Shown: positions 33,651-42,539, numbered from the stretch's first letter. The stretch: DNA of 64,000 nucleotides from CAWCXF01 sp963799455 (GCA_963799455.1 CAWCXF010000008.1:682001-746000); one strand, 5' to 3'. Made by a program: numbers and translations. The notes: generated by a model not told the origin, from the sequence alone.

Positions 33651-34213
33651 GCCAGTCGCCCACCGCCCTCGACCTGCCCCCCGTGGACCCTTTGCCCGAG
33701 CGCACCGCCAAGTACTTCCGCGTGTGCCGGGAGAAGCTCGGGATGGTGCCCAACGTGCTCCTCGCCCATGCCTTCGAGCCTGCGAAGCTCGACGCGTTCT
33801 CGGCGCTCTACAACGAGCTGATGCTGGGCGATTCAGGGTTGACGACGCTCGAGCGCGAGATGATCGCGGTGGTGGTGAGCGCGCGCAACCGCTGCTTCTA
33901 CTGCCTCGTCGCCCACGGCGCGGCGGTGCGCGCGCTCTCGGGCGACCCCGCCCTGGGCGAGGCGATGGCCTTCAACTGGCGCGTGGCCGACCTCGCGCCG
34001 CGCGTGCGCGCGCTTCTCGCCTTTGCCGAGCGCGTCACCGAGGACAGCCACCGCATCGACGAGTTCGACCGCGACGCTCTGCGCGCCGTGGGCCTCACCG
34101 ACCGCGACATCTGGGACGCGGCCAACGTGGCGGGGTTCTTCAACATGACCAACCGCGTCGCCAGCGCCACCGGCATGAGGCCCAACCCCGAATACCACGC
34201 CCAGTCGCGCTAG
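33647..34213 (+). CDS. Peroxidase-related AhpD/carboxymuconolactone decarboxylase family protein
   Basis: 188 residues of the uncharacterised peroxidase-related subfamily (TIGR01926-like). A redox CxxC is in SARNRCFYCLVAHGAAVR, followed by the conserved His and a long helical C-terminus (VRALLAFAERVTEDSHRI, DIWDAANVAGFFNMTNRVASATGMRPN). The N-terminal EKLGMVPNVLLAHAF is typical. Likely reduces peroxides with a dithiol partner. Third gene of the cinA-GNAT unit. Confidence 0.88.
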   Translation: MSQSPTALDLPPVDPLPERTAKYFRVCREKLGMVPNVLLAHAFEPAKLDAFSALYNELMLGDSGLTTLEREMIAVVVSARNRCFYCLVAHGAAVRALSGDPALGEAMAFNWRVADLAPRVRALLAFAERVTEDSHRIDEFDRDALRAVGLTDRDIWDAANVAGFFNMTNRVASATGMRPNPEYHAQSR

Positions 34214-34730
34214 CGCGGGGCGCGCCGGAGGGCCCTAGCCGCCACGGGCGGCAGGGAACGCTGTCCCCGGACGGTGCGCGTCGCGCCCGGCGCGTCGTCC
34301 GCGGGCGCGCAAGACCTCGCCGCGAGCGCGGGGGCGGCCCCGAGCGCACAGGACGGCGCCAGCGGCCGGCCGGCGCTTCGAGCGCGGGAGGCGGCTCCCG
34401 ACCCCGGGCGCGGCGCCAGCGAGCCCCTTGCGCCGATGCGCGGACGGCTCCGCCCTCGGAGGGGCCGCCATCTCGCGCGCCCCGGCGCATCGCCAGCCGG
34501 GCGGGGCGGGCGCGCGGTTCGGCCTTCGCCACCGGAGGAGGCTGGTCGTGGAGCGAGCACGCCGCCCGGGGGCCGACGGGCCCCACAGCGCGGGCGCTCG
34601 GGGGCACCGCGCGTCCCCCCGGGCCCGGACCCCTGGGGCGGTGCGGGGGAACGGCTGGCCCGGAGCCGGCCCATCTGCGCATCCCCGCCCGCCAGACCGA
34701 GCCGATGCCGGTTCGCGGCCGGCGCTCCGG
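34214..34730. other. Convergent gap between the AhpD-like gene and lysR
   Basis: About 515 bp of GC-rich DNA with no supported gene, RNA or strong hairpin. Confidence 0.5.
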
Positions 34731-35636
34731 TCACCAGCTGTCGGGGCCCTTGCTGGCGAAGGCGCCGACGAGGAAGTCGATGAAGGCGCGAACCTTGGGC
34801 TGGGTGAAGCGGCCGGGCGGGTAGACCGCGTAGATGCCCTGGTGCTCCAGCGGCAGGTCGGGGATCGCCTCCTCGACCTGCCCCTGCTCGAGCGCGTCGG
34901 CGTAGAGGAAGGAGGGCAGGTAGGCGATGCCGAGGCCCGAGATCGCGGCGTTCAGGAGCGACTGGCCGTCGTTGACCGTGAGCCAGCCGGCGGTGCGCAC
35001 CTGTCGCTTCTCGCCCGAGGGCGCGGTGAGGCGCCACACGTTTCCCGACGCCTGGTTCGAGTAGTGCAGCAGCTTGTGCTCGTTGAGGTCGTCGATGCGC
35101 TTCGGGCGCCCGTAGCGCTCGAAGTAGGCGGGCGCGCCGATCATGCGCTTGGTGGTCTCGGCGAGCTTGCGCGCGCGCAGCGTGCTGTCCTCCAGCTCGC
35201 CGATCCGCACGGCCATGTCGAAGCCCTCCGAGATCAGCTCCACGTAGCGGTTGTTGAGCACCATGTTGACGGTGATGTCGGGGTACTCCGCGAGGAAGCG
35301 CCCCAGCACCGGGCTCAGATGGTTGACGCCGAAGTCGGTGGCGACCGAGATCCTGAGGGTGCCCGAGGGCGCCGACTGCATCGAGGTCACGAGCGCGTCG
35401 GCCTCTCCCGCGTCGTTGAGCACCCGCCGCGCGCGGTCGTAGTAGGCCAGCCCGATCTCGGTCGGGCTCACGCGTCGCGTCGTGCGGTTGAGCAGGCGCG
35501 CGCCCAGCCGCGCCTCCAGCGACGAGACGTGCTTGGAGACGGCGGATTTCGAGATCCCCATCTTGCGCGCCGCGTCCGTGAATCCGCCCTGGTCCACCAC
35601 CGTGGCGAAGGCCTCCATCTCGGTCAGTCTGTCCAT
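34731..35636 (-). CDS. LysR family transcriptional regulator
   Basis: 301 residues with an N-terminal winged helix-turn-helix (EMEAFATVVDQGGFTDAARKMGISKSAVSKHVSSLE) and a periplasmic-binding-like effector domain (LRISVATDFGVNHLSPVLGRFL, DMAVRIGELEDSTLRARKL, GLGIAYLPSF). The subgroup resembles AaeR/CrgA-like regulators with the LLNRTTRRVSPTEIG ending. No target gene is divergent and adjacent, so its regulon cannot be guessed. A promoter with an overlapping T-N11-A box lies just upstream, compatible with autoregulation. A start 5 codons earlier is open. Confidence 0.9.
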   Translation of the reverse strand: MDRLTEMEAFATVVDQGGFTDAARKMGISKSAVSKHVSSLEARLGARLLNRTTRRVSPTEIGLAYYDRARRVLNDAGEADALVTSMQSAPSGTLRISVATDFGVNHLSPVLGRFLAEYPDITVNMVLNNRYVELISEGFDMAVRIGELEDSTLRARKLAETTKRMIGAPAYFERYGRPKRIDDLNEHKLLHYSNQASGNVWRLTAPSGEKRQVRTAGWLTVNDGQSLLNAAISGLGIAYLPSFLYADALEQGQVEEAIPDLPLEHQGIYAVYPPGRFTQPKVRAFIDFLVGAFASKGPDSW

Positions 35637-35649
35637 GCCCACGCACCCC

Positions 35650-35679
35650 ACATAACCCGGGGCCTTTTGATCGTTACAA
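35650..35679 (-). promoter_or_regulatory. Predicted lysR promoter with overlapping T-N11-A box
   Basis: Minus strand TTGTAA (35679-35674), 18-bp spacer, TTATGT (35655-35650), giving a very short leader. TTGATCGTTACAA (35667-35679) is a T-N11-A LysR box with a TTG/CAA dyad that covers the -35 box, suggesting negative autoregulation. Confidence 0.42.
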
Positions 35680-35682
35680 TGA

Positions 35683-35703
35683 GGCGGCTTTGTGCAAGCC
35701 GCC
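35683..35703. promoter_or_regulatory. Hairpin beside the lysR -35 box
   Basis: GGCGGCTT, loop TGTGC, AAGCCGCC: a perfect 8-bp stem next to the lysR promoter. An operator or a small terminator; not decidable. Confidence 0.35.
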
Positions 35704-36188
35704 GGACAATGGGGTGGTGAGTTCGTGGATCGTTCTCGCCTCCATCAAGACCGCGTCAACGATCGGCCCCCCAGGGCTCGACGGTTTCCCTCCAGGCTCC
35801 GGACGCCGCGCCGGGGAGGCACGGGCGCTCACCGGCGGACCGGCCGGCCAGGCATGGCCCGCGCTCGACCGCGCGGCCCGCTCGACGTGAAGATCATCGC
35901 TCACCCATCGGCCCGCGCGAGGGCGGCCCGTCCCCTTCGAACACCTCGACGACCGCGGGCGGCAGCTTGCCCCTACGGCATGACCGTTGCCGTACCCGAG
36001 ACAACGATCCCTGAGGAGCAGGATTAGCCGCAACTGCGCGCGTCATCCTATAGCGTGGGACGTTCGGCGTCGGATTTTCCATGCCGCAAGGGTGTCGAGG
36101 GGCTCGACGCGCCCTCCGGCGGGGGCGTCGCGGCCCCGTGTCATGCGATAGCACCGGCGCCCGACGACGCCGGGACGCCGGGCGGGGC

Positions 36189-37919
36189 TCAAAGGTCGGG
36201 GTAGGAGTGCGCCTCCGCGCGGCCGCCCGGGTGCGTCACCGCGCCGAGGCGGGTCGGGCCCACGAGCCGGGCGTACTTCCAAAGCGCGCCCGAGGCGTAG
36301 ATCGTCTCGCGCGGGCCGGTCCACTCGGCGCGGCGCGCGGCGAGATCCTCGTCCGTCAGAGCCACCGAGATCGCGCCGCGGATCGCGTCGATGGTGACGA
36401 GGTCGCCGTCGCGCAGCAGCGCGATCGGGCCGCCCTGCGCGGCCTCGGGCCCGACATGGCCGACGCAAAAGCCGCGCGTGGCGCCCGAGAAGCGCCCGTC
36501 GGTGATGAGCGCGACCTTCTTGCCCATCCCCTGGCCCGAGAGCGCGGCGGTGGTGGAGAGCATCTCGCGCATGCCCGGCCCCCCCGCGGGCCCCTCGTTG
36601 CGGATGACGATGACGCAGCCCGGCTCGTAAGCCCGCGCGCGCACCGCCTCGAAGGCGTCCTCCTCGCACTCGAAGACGCGCGCGGGGCCGGTGAACACCT
36701 GCTCCTCGGGGATCATGCCCGCGACCTTCACGATGGCGCCCTCGGGGGCGAGGTTGCCGACGAGGCCGACGACGCCGCCGGTGCGCGTGATGGGGGTCTC
36801 GACGGCGTGGATGACGCGGCCGTCGGCCTCGCGCGTCACGCGGTCCACCTCCTCGCCGATCGAGCGGCCGGTGACGGTCATGCAGTCCTCGTGCATGAGC
36901 CCCGCGCGCTTGAGCTCGCGCATGACCACCGGCACGCCGCCCACCTCGTAGAGATCCTTAGCGACGAACTGGCCGCCGGGCTTGAGATCCACGAAGTAGG
37001 GCGTGTCGCGGAAGATCTCGCACACGTCCATCAGGTCGAAGTCGATGCCGGCCTCGTGGGCGATGGCCGGCAGGTGGAGCCCCGCGTTCGTGGAGCCCCC
37101 GGTGCAAGCCACCACCCGCGCGGCGTTCCGGAGCGACTCCAGGGTCACGATGTCCCTCGCGCGGATGCCGAGGTCGAGCAGGTTCATCACCGCCTCGCCC
37201 GAGGCCACGGCGTACTGGTCGCGGCTCTCGTAGGGCGCGGGCGCGCCGGCGGAGTTGGGCAGCGCGAGGCCGATCGCCTCGGAGACGCAGGCCATGGTGT
37301 TGGCGGTGAACTGGCCGCCGCAGGCGCCCGCCGAGGGGCAGGCGACGCGCTCCAGCGTCTCCAGATCGACGTTCGAGAGATCCCCGGCCTGGTGGCGTCC
37401 CACGGCCTCGAACACGTCCTGGACCGTCACGTCGCGCCCGTCGAGGCGCCCCGGCAGGATCGAGCCGCCGTAGATGAAGACGCTCGGCACGTTGAGCCGC
37501 ACCATCGCCATCATCATGCCGGGCAGGCTCTTGTCGCAGCCCGCGAGGCCCACCAGCGCGTCGTAGCAGTGCCCGCGCATGGTCAGCTCGACCGTGTCGG
37601 CGATGGCCTCGCGCGAGGCCAGCGAGGAGCGCATCCCCTCGTGGCCCATGGCGATGCCGTCGGTGACGGTGATGGTGGTGAACTCGCGCGGCGTGCCCGA
37701 CGCCGCCTTGACGCCGAGCTTGACGGCCTGCGCCTGGCGCGAGAGCGCGATGTTGCAGGGCGCGGCCTCGTTCCAGCAGGTGGCGACGCCGACGAAGGGC
37801 TGGTGGATCTCGGCGTCCGAGAGCCCCATCGCGTAGTAGTAGCTGCGGTGCGGCGCCCGGCTCGGGCCTTCGGTGACGTGGCGGCTGGGCAGCTTGGACT
37901 TGTCGTGGCGCTTGAGCAT
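36189..37919 (-). CDS. ilvD: Dihydroxy-acid dehydratase
   Basis: Dehydrates 2,3-dihydroxyisovalerate and its isoleucine-path analogue, the third step of branched-chain amino acid synthesis; Fe-S enzyme. 576 residues. Cluster cysteines are visible in VGVATCWNEAAPCN, LVGLAGCDKSLPGMMMA and CPSAGACGGQFTANTMA; also TVTDGIAMGHEGMRSSL, CTGGSTNAGLHLPAIA, and LITDGRFSGATRGFCVGHV. Start at ATG 37919 with GGGGAGGG upstream. The promoter lies 23 bases further up, sharing a short divergent region with the CPBP gene. Confidence 0.96.
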   Translation of the reverse strand: MLKRHDKSKLPSRHVTEGPSRAPHRSYYYAMGLSDAEIHQPFVGVATCWNEAAPCNIALSRQAQAVKLGVKAASGTPREFTTITVTDGIAMGHEGMRSSLASREAIADTVELTMRGHCYDALVGLAGCDKSLPGMMMAMVRLNVPSVFIYGGSILPGRLDGRDVTVQDVFEAVGRHQAGDLSNVDLETLERVACPSAGACGGQFTANTMACVSEAIGLALPNSAGAPAPYESRDQYAVASGEAVMNLLDLGIRARDIVTLESLRNAARVVACTGGSTNAGLHLPAIAHEAGIDFDLMDVCEIFRDTPYFVDLKPGGQFVAKDLYEVGGVPVVMRELKRAGLMHEDCMTVTGRSIGEEVDRVTREADGRVIHAVETPITRTGGVVGLVGNLAPEGAIVKVAGMIPEEQVFTGPARVFECEEDAFEAVRARAYEPGCVIVIRNEGPAGGPGMREMLSTTAALSGQGMGKKVALITDGRFSGATRGFCVGHVGPEAAQGGPIALLRDGDLVTIDAIRGAISVALTDEDLAARRAEWTGPRETIYASGALWKYARLVGPTRLGAVTHPGGRAEAHSYPDL

Positions 37920-37941
37920 CGGACCCTCCCCGGTTGGCGTC

Positions 37942-37970
37942 GGTTTAGGTGACGGGTGCGGCGCCCTCAA
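37942..37970 (-). promoter_or_regulatory. Predicted ilvD promoter
   Basis: Minus strand TTGAGG (37970-37965), 17-bp spacer, TAAACC (37947-37942). The -35 box ends 2 bases from palindrome C. Confidence 0.5.
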
Positions 37971-37972
37971 GG

Positions 37973-37994
37973 CTGGGGGCACGCGTGCCCCCAG
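37973..37994. repeat. Dispersed palindromic element, copy C (between two divergent -35 boxes)
   Basis: A perfect 22-bp palindrome CTGGGGG-CACGCGTG-CCCCCAG, followed by ACCCCCGCTTGCGGG as at copies A and D. Here it cannot be a terminator of either flanking gene, since ilvD and the CPBP gene both start on its sides. Confidence 0.85.
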
Positions 37995-38002
37995 ACCCCC
38001 GC

Positions 38003-38031
38003 TTGCGGGCTCCCGGATGCCCAACTAGAGC
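38003..38031 (+). promoter_or_regulatory. Predicted CPBP-accD-folC promoter
   Basis: TTGCGG (38003-38008), 17-bp spacer, TAGAGC (38026-38031). The -10 box ends 7 bases before the ATG at 38039 (leaderless). The -35 hexamer belongs to the flank of the palindromic repeat. Confidence 0.5.
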
Positions 38032-38038
38032 GGCCGCG

Positions 38039-39037
38039 ATGAGCCTCCCCGCACCCTTCGACGCCTTCGTGGAGCCCGCCCGCGCGCGCCCGGCGCTGTG
38101 GCGGCTCGCGCTCGGTCTGGTGCTGGTCGTGGCGGCGTCCTTCGGCCTGCTCGTGGCGATCGAGACGGCGGCGTGGAGCGCGCTCGACGCGGATCTCCAC
38201 GCCCGGCTGTTCGATCGGGCCACGGCGCGGGCGCACCCGGCCGGGACGCTGCTCGTCCTGGGATCCTTCGTGGCGCCCCTCCTCGCGGTCCCGCTGGCGG
38301 CCTTCCTGGTCCACGGGCGCCGCCCCGGCAGCCTGATCGGGCCGCCGGGGCGCGCGGCGCGGGACTTCGCGCGCGCGGCGGGGGCGGCGGCGGCCGTCGC
38401 GGCGGCATACCTCCTGCTGTGGAGCCTCGCCTTCGACTCCGAGCCGGGGCTGCGCCCGGCCCTCTGGGCGCTCTACGCCCTGCCGGCGATGGCGCTGATC
38501 GCGGTCCAGACCGGGGCCGAGGAGCTGCTCTTCCGCGGCTACCTCCAGACGCAGCTCGCCGCCCGCTTCCGCTCGCCGCTCGCCTGGGCCGTGCTGCCGA
38601 GCCTCGCCTTCGGCGCGCTGCACTGGGATCCGGCGCTGCCATGGGCGACCGCCGCCATGATCGTGGCGACCACCGCCGCCTTCGGCCTGATCGCGGCCGA
38701 TCTGACCGCGCGCACCGGCACGCTCGGCGCGGCCTGGGGGCTGCACTTCGCCAACAACGTCGCCGCGATCGCGCTCGTCGCGCCGCCCGGCCTCCTGTCG
38801 GGGCTCGCGCTGCGCCTGACGCCCTACGGCGAGGCGGACGCGATCATGCTCCCCGTGCTCGCCGCCGACCTCGCGGCGCTCGGCGCGACCTGGCTCGCCT
38901 GCCGTTGGGCGCTCTCGCGGCCCGACCGTCGCGCGCGGCCCGGCCGTTTGCAAAACCCCGAGCCTCTCCTTAGGTCGATGGACGCCCCCGGCGCGCCGCT
39001 CGGAGCCGCCGACCCCGAGGATCCGCCCCGCGCATGA
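38039..39037 (+). CDS. CPBP family intramembrane metalloprotease
   Basis: A 332-residue membrane protein of the CAAX/Abi (Rce1-like) family. About eight hydrophobic segments. The glutamate motif is TGAEELLFRGYLQTQ (EExxxR), the second LAFGALHW (FxxxH), the third LHFANNVAAIALV. Substrates are unknown; relatives process or protect against peptides. Its coding start coincides with the predicted transcription start. Overlaps accD (ATGA), so a CPBP-accD-folC operon is likely. Its last ~50 residues are poorly conserved. Confidence 0.88.
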   Translation: MSLPAPFDAFVEPARARPALWRLALGLVLVVAASFGLLVAIETAAWSALDADLHARLFDRATARAHPAGTLLVLGSFVAPLLAVPLAAFLVHGRRPGSLIGPPGRAARDFARAAGAAAAVAAAYLLLWSLAFDSEPGLRPALWALYALPAMALIAVQTGAEELLFRGYLQTQLAARFRSPLAWAVLPSLAFGALHWDPALPWATAAMIVATTAAFGLIAADLTARTGTLGAAWGLHFANNVAAIALVAPPGLLSGLALRLTPYGEADAIMLPVLAADLAALGATWLACRWALSRPDRRARPGRLQNPEPLLRSMDAPGAPLGAADPEDPPRA

Positions 39038-40026
39038 ACTGGATCACGAACTTCGTCAGGCCCAAGATCAACTCGCTGTTCTCGCGGCGCGAGATCCCCG
39101 AGAACCTGTGGACCAAATGCCCCGAATGCGGGACCATGCTGTTCCACCGCGAGCTGTCGGCCAACCTGATGGTGTGCACCAGCTGCGACCACCACATGGC
39201 GATCGCGCCCCGCCGGCGGTTCGAGGCGCTGTTCGACGGCGGGGTCTTCACCGAGGTGCCCGTGCCCGAGCCGGTCGCCGACCCGCTGCACTTCCGCGAC
39301 CAGAAGCCCTACCCCCAGCGGCTCAAGGCGGCCCAGAAGGCGACCGGCGAGCGCGAGGCGATGCTGGTGGCCCAGGGCGAGATCGGCCGCACGCCGGCGG
39401 TCGTCGCGGCCCAGGACTTCGCCTTCATGGGCGGCTCGATGGGCATGTACGTCGGCGACGCGATCCTCGCCGCGGCCGGGCGCGCGGTCGAGCGCCGCAG
39501 CCCCCTGGTGCTCTTCGCCGCCGCCGGCGGCGCGCGGATGCAGGAGGGGATCCTGTCGCTGATGCAGATGCCGCGCACCACCGTCGCCGTGCAGATGCTG
39601 CGCGAGGCGGGCCTGCCCTACGTGGTCGTGCTCACGCACCCCACCACGGGGGGCGTGACGGCCTCCTACGCCATGCTGGGCGACGTGCAGATCGCCGAGC
39701 CGGGCGCGCTGATCTGCTTCGCGGGGCCGCGGGTGATCGAGCAGACCATCCGCGAGAAGCTGCCCGAGGGCTTCCAGACCGCCGAGTACCTGCTGGAGCA
39801 CGGGATGCTCGACCGGGTGACGCACCGCCGCGCGCTGCGCTCGGAGCTCGTCACCATCCTGCGGATGCTGATGCGCCTGCCGCCGGCGGTGGTCGCCGAG
39901 CTGCCGGCGCCGGCGCGCGGCCCCGAGGCCATCGCCTCGCCCGCGGAGATGGCCCGCGAGGCGATCGACGGCGACCGGGACGGCGCGGCGGCCGGGCCCG
40001 CGGCCCCCGGCCGCGCCGCGGAGTGA
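39034..40026 (+). CDS. accD: Acetyl-CoA carboxylase carboxyltransferase subunit beta
   Basis: With AccA it transfers CO2 from carboxybiotin to acetyl-CoA, the first step in fatty acid synthesis. 330 residues. N-terminal zinc ribbon: WTKCPECGTMLFHRE and MVCTSCDHHM (four Cys). Then the crotonase-fold carboxyltransferase: GGSMGMYVGDAILAAAGRAVE, LFAAAGGARMQEGILSLMQM, LTHPTTGGVTASYAMLGD, ICFAGPRVIEQTIREKLPEGFQTAEYLLEHGMLD. Overlaps both neighbours by 4 bases. Confidence 0.96.
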   Translation: MNWITNFVRPKINSLFSRREIPENLWTKCPECGTMLFHRELSANLMVCTSCDHHMAIAPRRRFEALFDGGVFTEVPVPEPVADPLHFRDQKPYPQRLKAAQKATGEREAMLVAQGEIGRTPAVVAAQDFAFMGGSMGMYVGDAILAAAGRAVERRSPLVLFAAAGGARMQEGILSLMQMPRTTVAVQMLREAGLPYVVVLTHPTTGGVTASYAMLGDVQIAEPGALICFAGPRVIEQTIREKLPEGFQTAEYLLEHGMLDRVTHRRALRSELVTILRMLMRLPPAVVAELPAPARGPEAIASPAEMAREAIDGDRDGAAAGPAAPGRAAE

Positions 40027-41426
40027 GCCGGCAGGCCCGAGCCGGGCGCGCAGGCGCCGCAGCCGATGCCATCGCCGATGCGGCGCAGGCGGGGCGCGCG
40101 GCGGATGCGCCGACGGACACGGCGGCACGCGAGCCCCCTTCCGGTGCCGTGCCGGGGACGCGTCATTCGGACGCCGTGCTCGACCGGCTGATGGCGCTGC
40201 ACCCCAAGCGCATCGACCTGGTGCTCGACCGGGTGTGGCGGCTCCTGCGCGCGCTGGGGGATCCGCAGGACGCGCTGCCGCCGGTGGTCCACGTCGCCGG
40301 CACCAACGGCAAGGGCTCGACGGTCGCCATGATCCGCGCCGGGCTCGAGGCGCAGGGGCTCGCCGTCCACGCCTACACCTCGCCGCATCTGGTGCGCTTC
40401 CACGAGCGCGTGCGCGTGGCGGGCGAGCTGATCGCCGAGGACGCGCTGCTCGCCGCGCTGGGCGAGTGCGAGGCCGCGAACGCGGGCGCCCCCATCACCT
40501 ATTTCGAGATCACCACCTGCGCGGCGCTCCTCGCCTTCGCGCGCACGCCCGCGGACTTCGCGCTCCTGGAGGTGGGCCTGGGCGGGCGGCTCGACGCGAC
40601 CAACGTCGTGGCCCGGCCGCGGCTGACGGCGATCACGCCGGTCTCGATCGACCACCGCGAGTTCCTCGGCGACACGCTGCCCGAGATCGCCGGCGAGAAG
40701 GCCGGCATCCTCAAGCGCGCCGTCCCCTGCGTGGTCGGCCGCCAGGAGGAGGCCGCGCTCGCGGTGATCGAGGCGCGGGCCTCCCGCGTGGGCGCGCCGC
40801 TGCTCGCCCGCGGCCAGCACTGGCACGCCTACGAGGAGCGCGGCCGGCTGGTGTTCCAGGACGAGCGCGGGCTCCTCGACCTGCCGCTGCCGTCGCTCCA
40901 GGGTCCGCATCAGGTCGAGAACGCGGGCACCGCGCTCGCCGCCCTGCGCGCGCTGGGCGCGCCCGAGGCCGCCTGCGAGGCCGCGGTGACGGGGGCCGAG
41001 TGGCCCGCCCGGCTCCAGCGCATCGCCCGCGGGCCGCTCGCCGAGGCCGCGGGCCGCGCCGAGCTGTGGCTCGACGGCGGGCACAACCCGGCCGCGGGCC
41101 AGGCGCTCGCCGACGCGCTCGCGGCGATGCCGCGCCGGCCGACGCATCTCATCTGCGGCATGCTGCGCACCAAGGACGCGGAGGGCTTCCTGCGCCCGCT
41201 TGCACCCCTGGTGGACGCGCTCGCGGCGGTGGCGATCCCGGGCGAGGACGCCGCGCTCCCGGCGGCCGAGACCGCGGCGGCGGCCCGCGCCGCGGGCATC
41301 GGGGCGCGCGAGGCGGCGGGGGTTCGGGAGGCGGTCGCGGGCATCGCCGGGGCCGAGCCGGGCGCGCGCATCCTCATCTGCGGCTCGCTCCACCTCGCGG
41401 GGCAGGTGCTGCGGGAGAACGGGTGA
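40023..41426 (+). CDS. folC: Bifunctional folylpolyglutamate synthase/dihydrofolate synthase
   Basis: Adds glutamate to dihydropteroate and to folates. GTG start overlapping the accD stop (GTGA). After an Ala/Arg-rich ~45-residue extension the enzyme begins at HSDAVLDRLMALHPKRIDL; then P-loop VVHVAGTNGKGSTVAMIRAGLEAQG, TSPHLVRFHERVRV, LEVGLGGRLDATNV, TPVSIDHREFLG, GEKAGILKR, LDGGHNPAAGQALADAL. accD-folC is a common proteobacterial pair. The extension may mean that translation really begins further in. Confidence 0.94.
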   Translation: MSRQARAGRAGAAADAIADAAQAGRAADAPTDTAAREPPSGAVPGTRHSDAVLDRLMALHPKRIDLVLDRVWRLLRALGDPQDALPPVVHVAGTNGKGSTVAMIRAGLEAQGLAVHAYTSPHLVRFHERVRVAGELIAEDALLAALGECEAANAGAPITYFEITTCAALLAFARTPADFALLEVGLGGRLDATNVVARPRLTAITPVSIDHREFLGDTLPEIAGEKAGILKRAVPCVVGRQEEAALAVIEARASRVGAPLLARGQHWHAYEERGRLVFQDERGLLDLPLPSLQGPHQVENAGTALAALRALGAPEAACEAAVTGAEWPARLQRIARGPLAEAAGRAELWLDGGHNPAAGQALADALAAMPRRPTHLICGMLRTKDAEGFLRPLAPLVDALAAVAIPGEDAALPAAETAAAARAAGIGAREAAGVREAVAGIAGAEPGARILICGSLHLAGQVLRENG

Positions 41427-41429
41427 AGG

Positions 41430-41451
41430 CCGGGGGCACGCGTGCCCCCGG
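41430..41451. repeat. Dispersed palindromic element, copy D (convergent gap)
   Basis: A perfect 22-bp palindrome CCGGGGG-CACGCGTG-CCCCCGG immediately after the folC stop and 8 bases before the zapE stop, followed by GACCCCCGCTT. Probable two-way terminator here. Confidence 0.85.
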
Positions 41452-41459
41452 ACCCCCGC

Positions 41460-42539
41460 TTACTCGCCCCAGCCCTCGGACGTCATCTCTTGCAACCTTG
41501 ACGCGGTGCGGGCGAACTCGAAGCTGCCCTCGCCTTCGACGTAGAGGTGGTCGGGGTCCGCGGCCGCGGTGATCGCGAGGCGCACGCGCGCCTCGTAGAG
41601 CGCGTCGATCAGCGTCACGAAGCGCTTGGCCTCGTTGAAGTTCGAGCGCGACAGCCGCGGCACGTCCTCCAGGATCAGCACCCGCAGGGCGGCGGCCAGC
41701 GCGAGGTAGTCCGCGGGGCCGAGCGGCTTGCCGCACAGCTCCCAGAACCGCGCGCGCGCCACGCCGTTGCGGAACCGCGGCAGCGCGACCTCGCGGCCCT
41801 GCACCCTCAACGTCAGGGGCTCGGCCTCGCCGCCGGTCATCTCGCGCCAGATCCGCGAGGCCGCCTCGCGCGCCTCGGCGTCCACCGGCGCGAAGTAGCT
41901 CGCCCCCATCCGGCCCTGGCGATGATCGCAGGCCCCCCCCAGCTCGACCACCTCCATCCGCGCCTCGATCAGCGCGACGAAGGGCTCGAACAGCGGCCGG
42001 TTGAGCCCGTCCTTGTAGAGATCCCGGGGCGGGCGGTTCGAGGTCGTCACGACGGCGAGCCCGTGCCCGAGGAGCCGCTCGAAGAGGCGCCCCACGATCA
42101 TCGCGTCGGCGATGTCGCTCACCTGCATCTCGTCGAGCGCCAGCAGCCGTAGGCCGCAGGCCACCTCCTCGGCCACGGGCGCGATGGCGTCGTCCACGCC
42201 CCGCTTGCGCGCGGCGTTCATCCCCGCATGGACCTCCTGCAGGAAGGCGTGGAAGTGCACCCGCCGCGTGGGGGCCTCCATGCCCGCCACGAACAGATCC
42301 ATCAGCATCGACTTGCCGCGCCCGACCCCGCCCCAGAGGTAGAGCCCGCGCGGCCCCTCCCGGCGAGGCTTCGCCCGCCCGAGGAGCCCGTCGAGGAAGT
42401 CGCGCCTCTCCTTCGGCGCAGGCGCGTCGAGCGCGGCGCCGAGGCGCTCGAACGCCCCGATCGCGGCCTCCTGCGCCGGGTCGGGCTCGATCTCGCCCGC
42501 CGCCACGCGGGCGCCGTAGGCGGCGCGCAGGTCACTCAT
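41460..42539 (-). CDS. zapE: Cell division protein ZapE (AFG1-like ATPase)
   Basis: P-loop ATPase of the AFG1/LACE1 family, linked to FtsZ ring dynamics in bacteria and protein quality control in mitochondria. 359 residues. Walker A LYLWGGVGRGKSMLMDLF, Walker B LLALDEMQVSDIADAMI, sensor VTTSNRPPRDLYKDGLNR, FEPFVALIEARMEV, and the C-terminal VPRLSRSNFNEAKRFVTLIDALYEARV. Start at the ATG before SDLRAAYGARVAAGEI; the open frame further up is unsupported. Confidence 0.92.
   Translation of the reverse strand: MSDLRAAYGARVAAGEIEPDPAQEAAIGAFERLGAALDAPAPKERRDFLDGLLGRAKPRREGPRGLYLWGGVGRGKSMLMDLFVAGMEAPTRRVHFHAFLQEVHAGMNAARKRGVDDAIAPVAEEVACGLRLLALDEMQVSDIADAMIVGRLFERLLGHGLAVVTTSNRPPRDLYKDGLNRPLFEPFVALIEARMEVVELGGACDHRQGRMGASYFAPVDAEAREAASRIWREMTGGEAEPLTLRVQGREVALPRFRNGVARARFWELCGKPLGPADYLALAAALRVLILEDVPRLSRSNFNEAKRFVTLIDALYEARVRLAITAAADPDHLYVEGEGSFEFARTASRLQEMTSEGWGE

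Larger units (their letters stand above)
35637..36188. other. lysR upstream region / ilvD downstream region
   Basis: About 550 bp, no gene. The lysR end is the least GC-rich DNA of the area and holds the promoter, LysR-type box and an 8-bp-stem hairpin (35683-35703). Nothing is seen in the rest. Confidence 0.5.
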
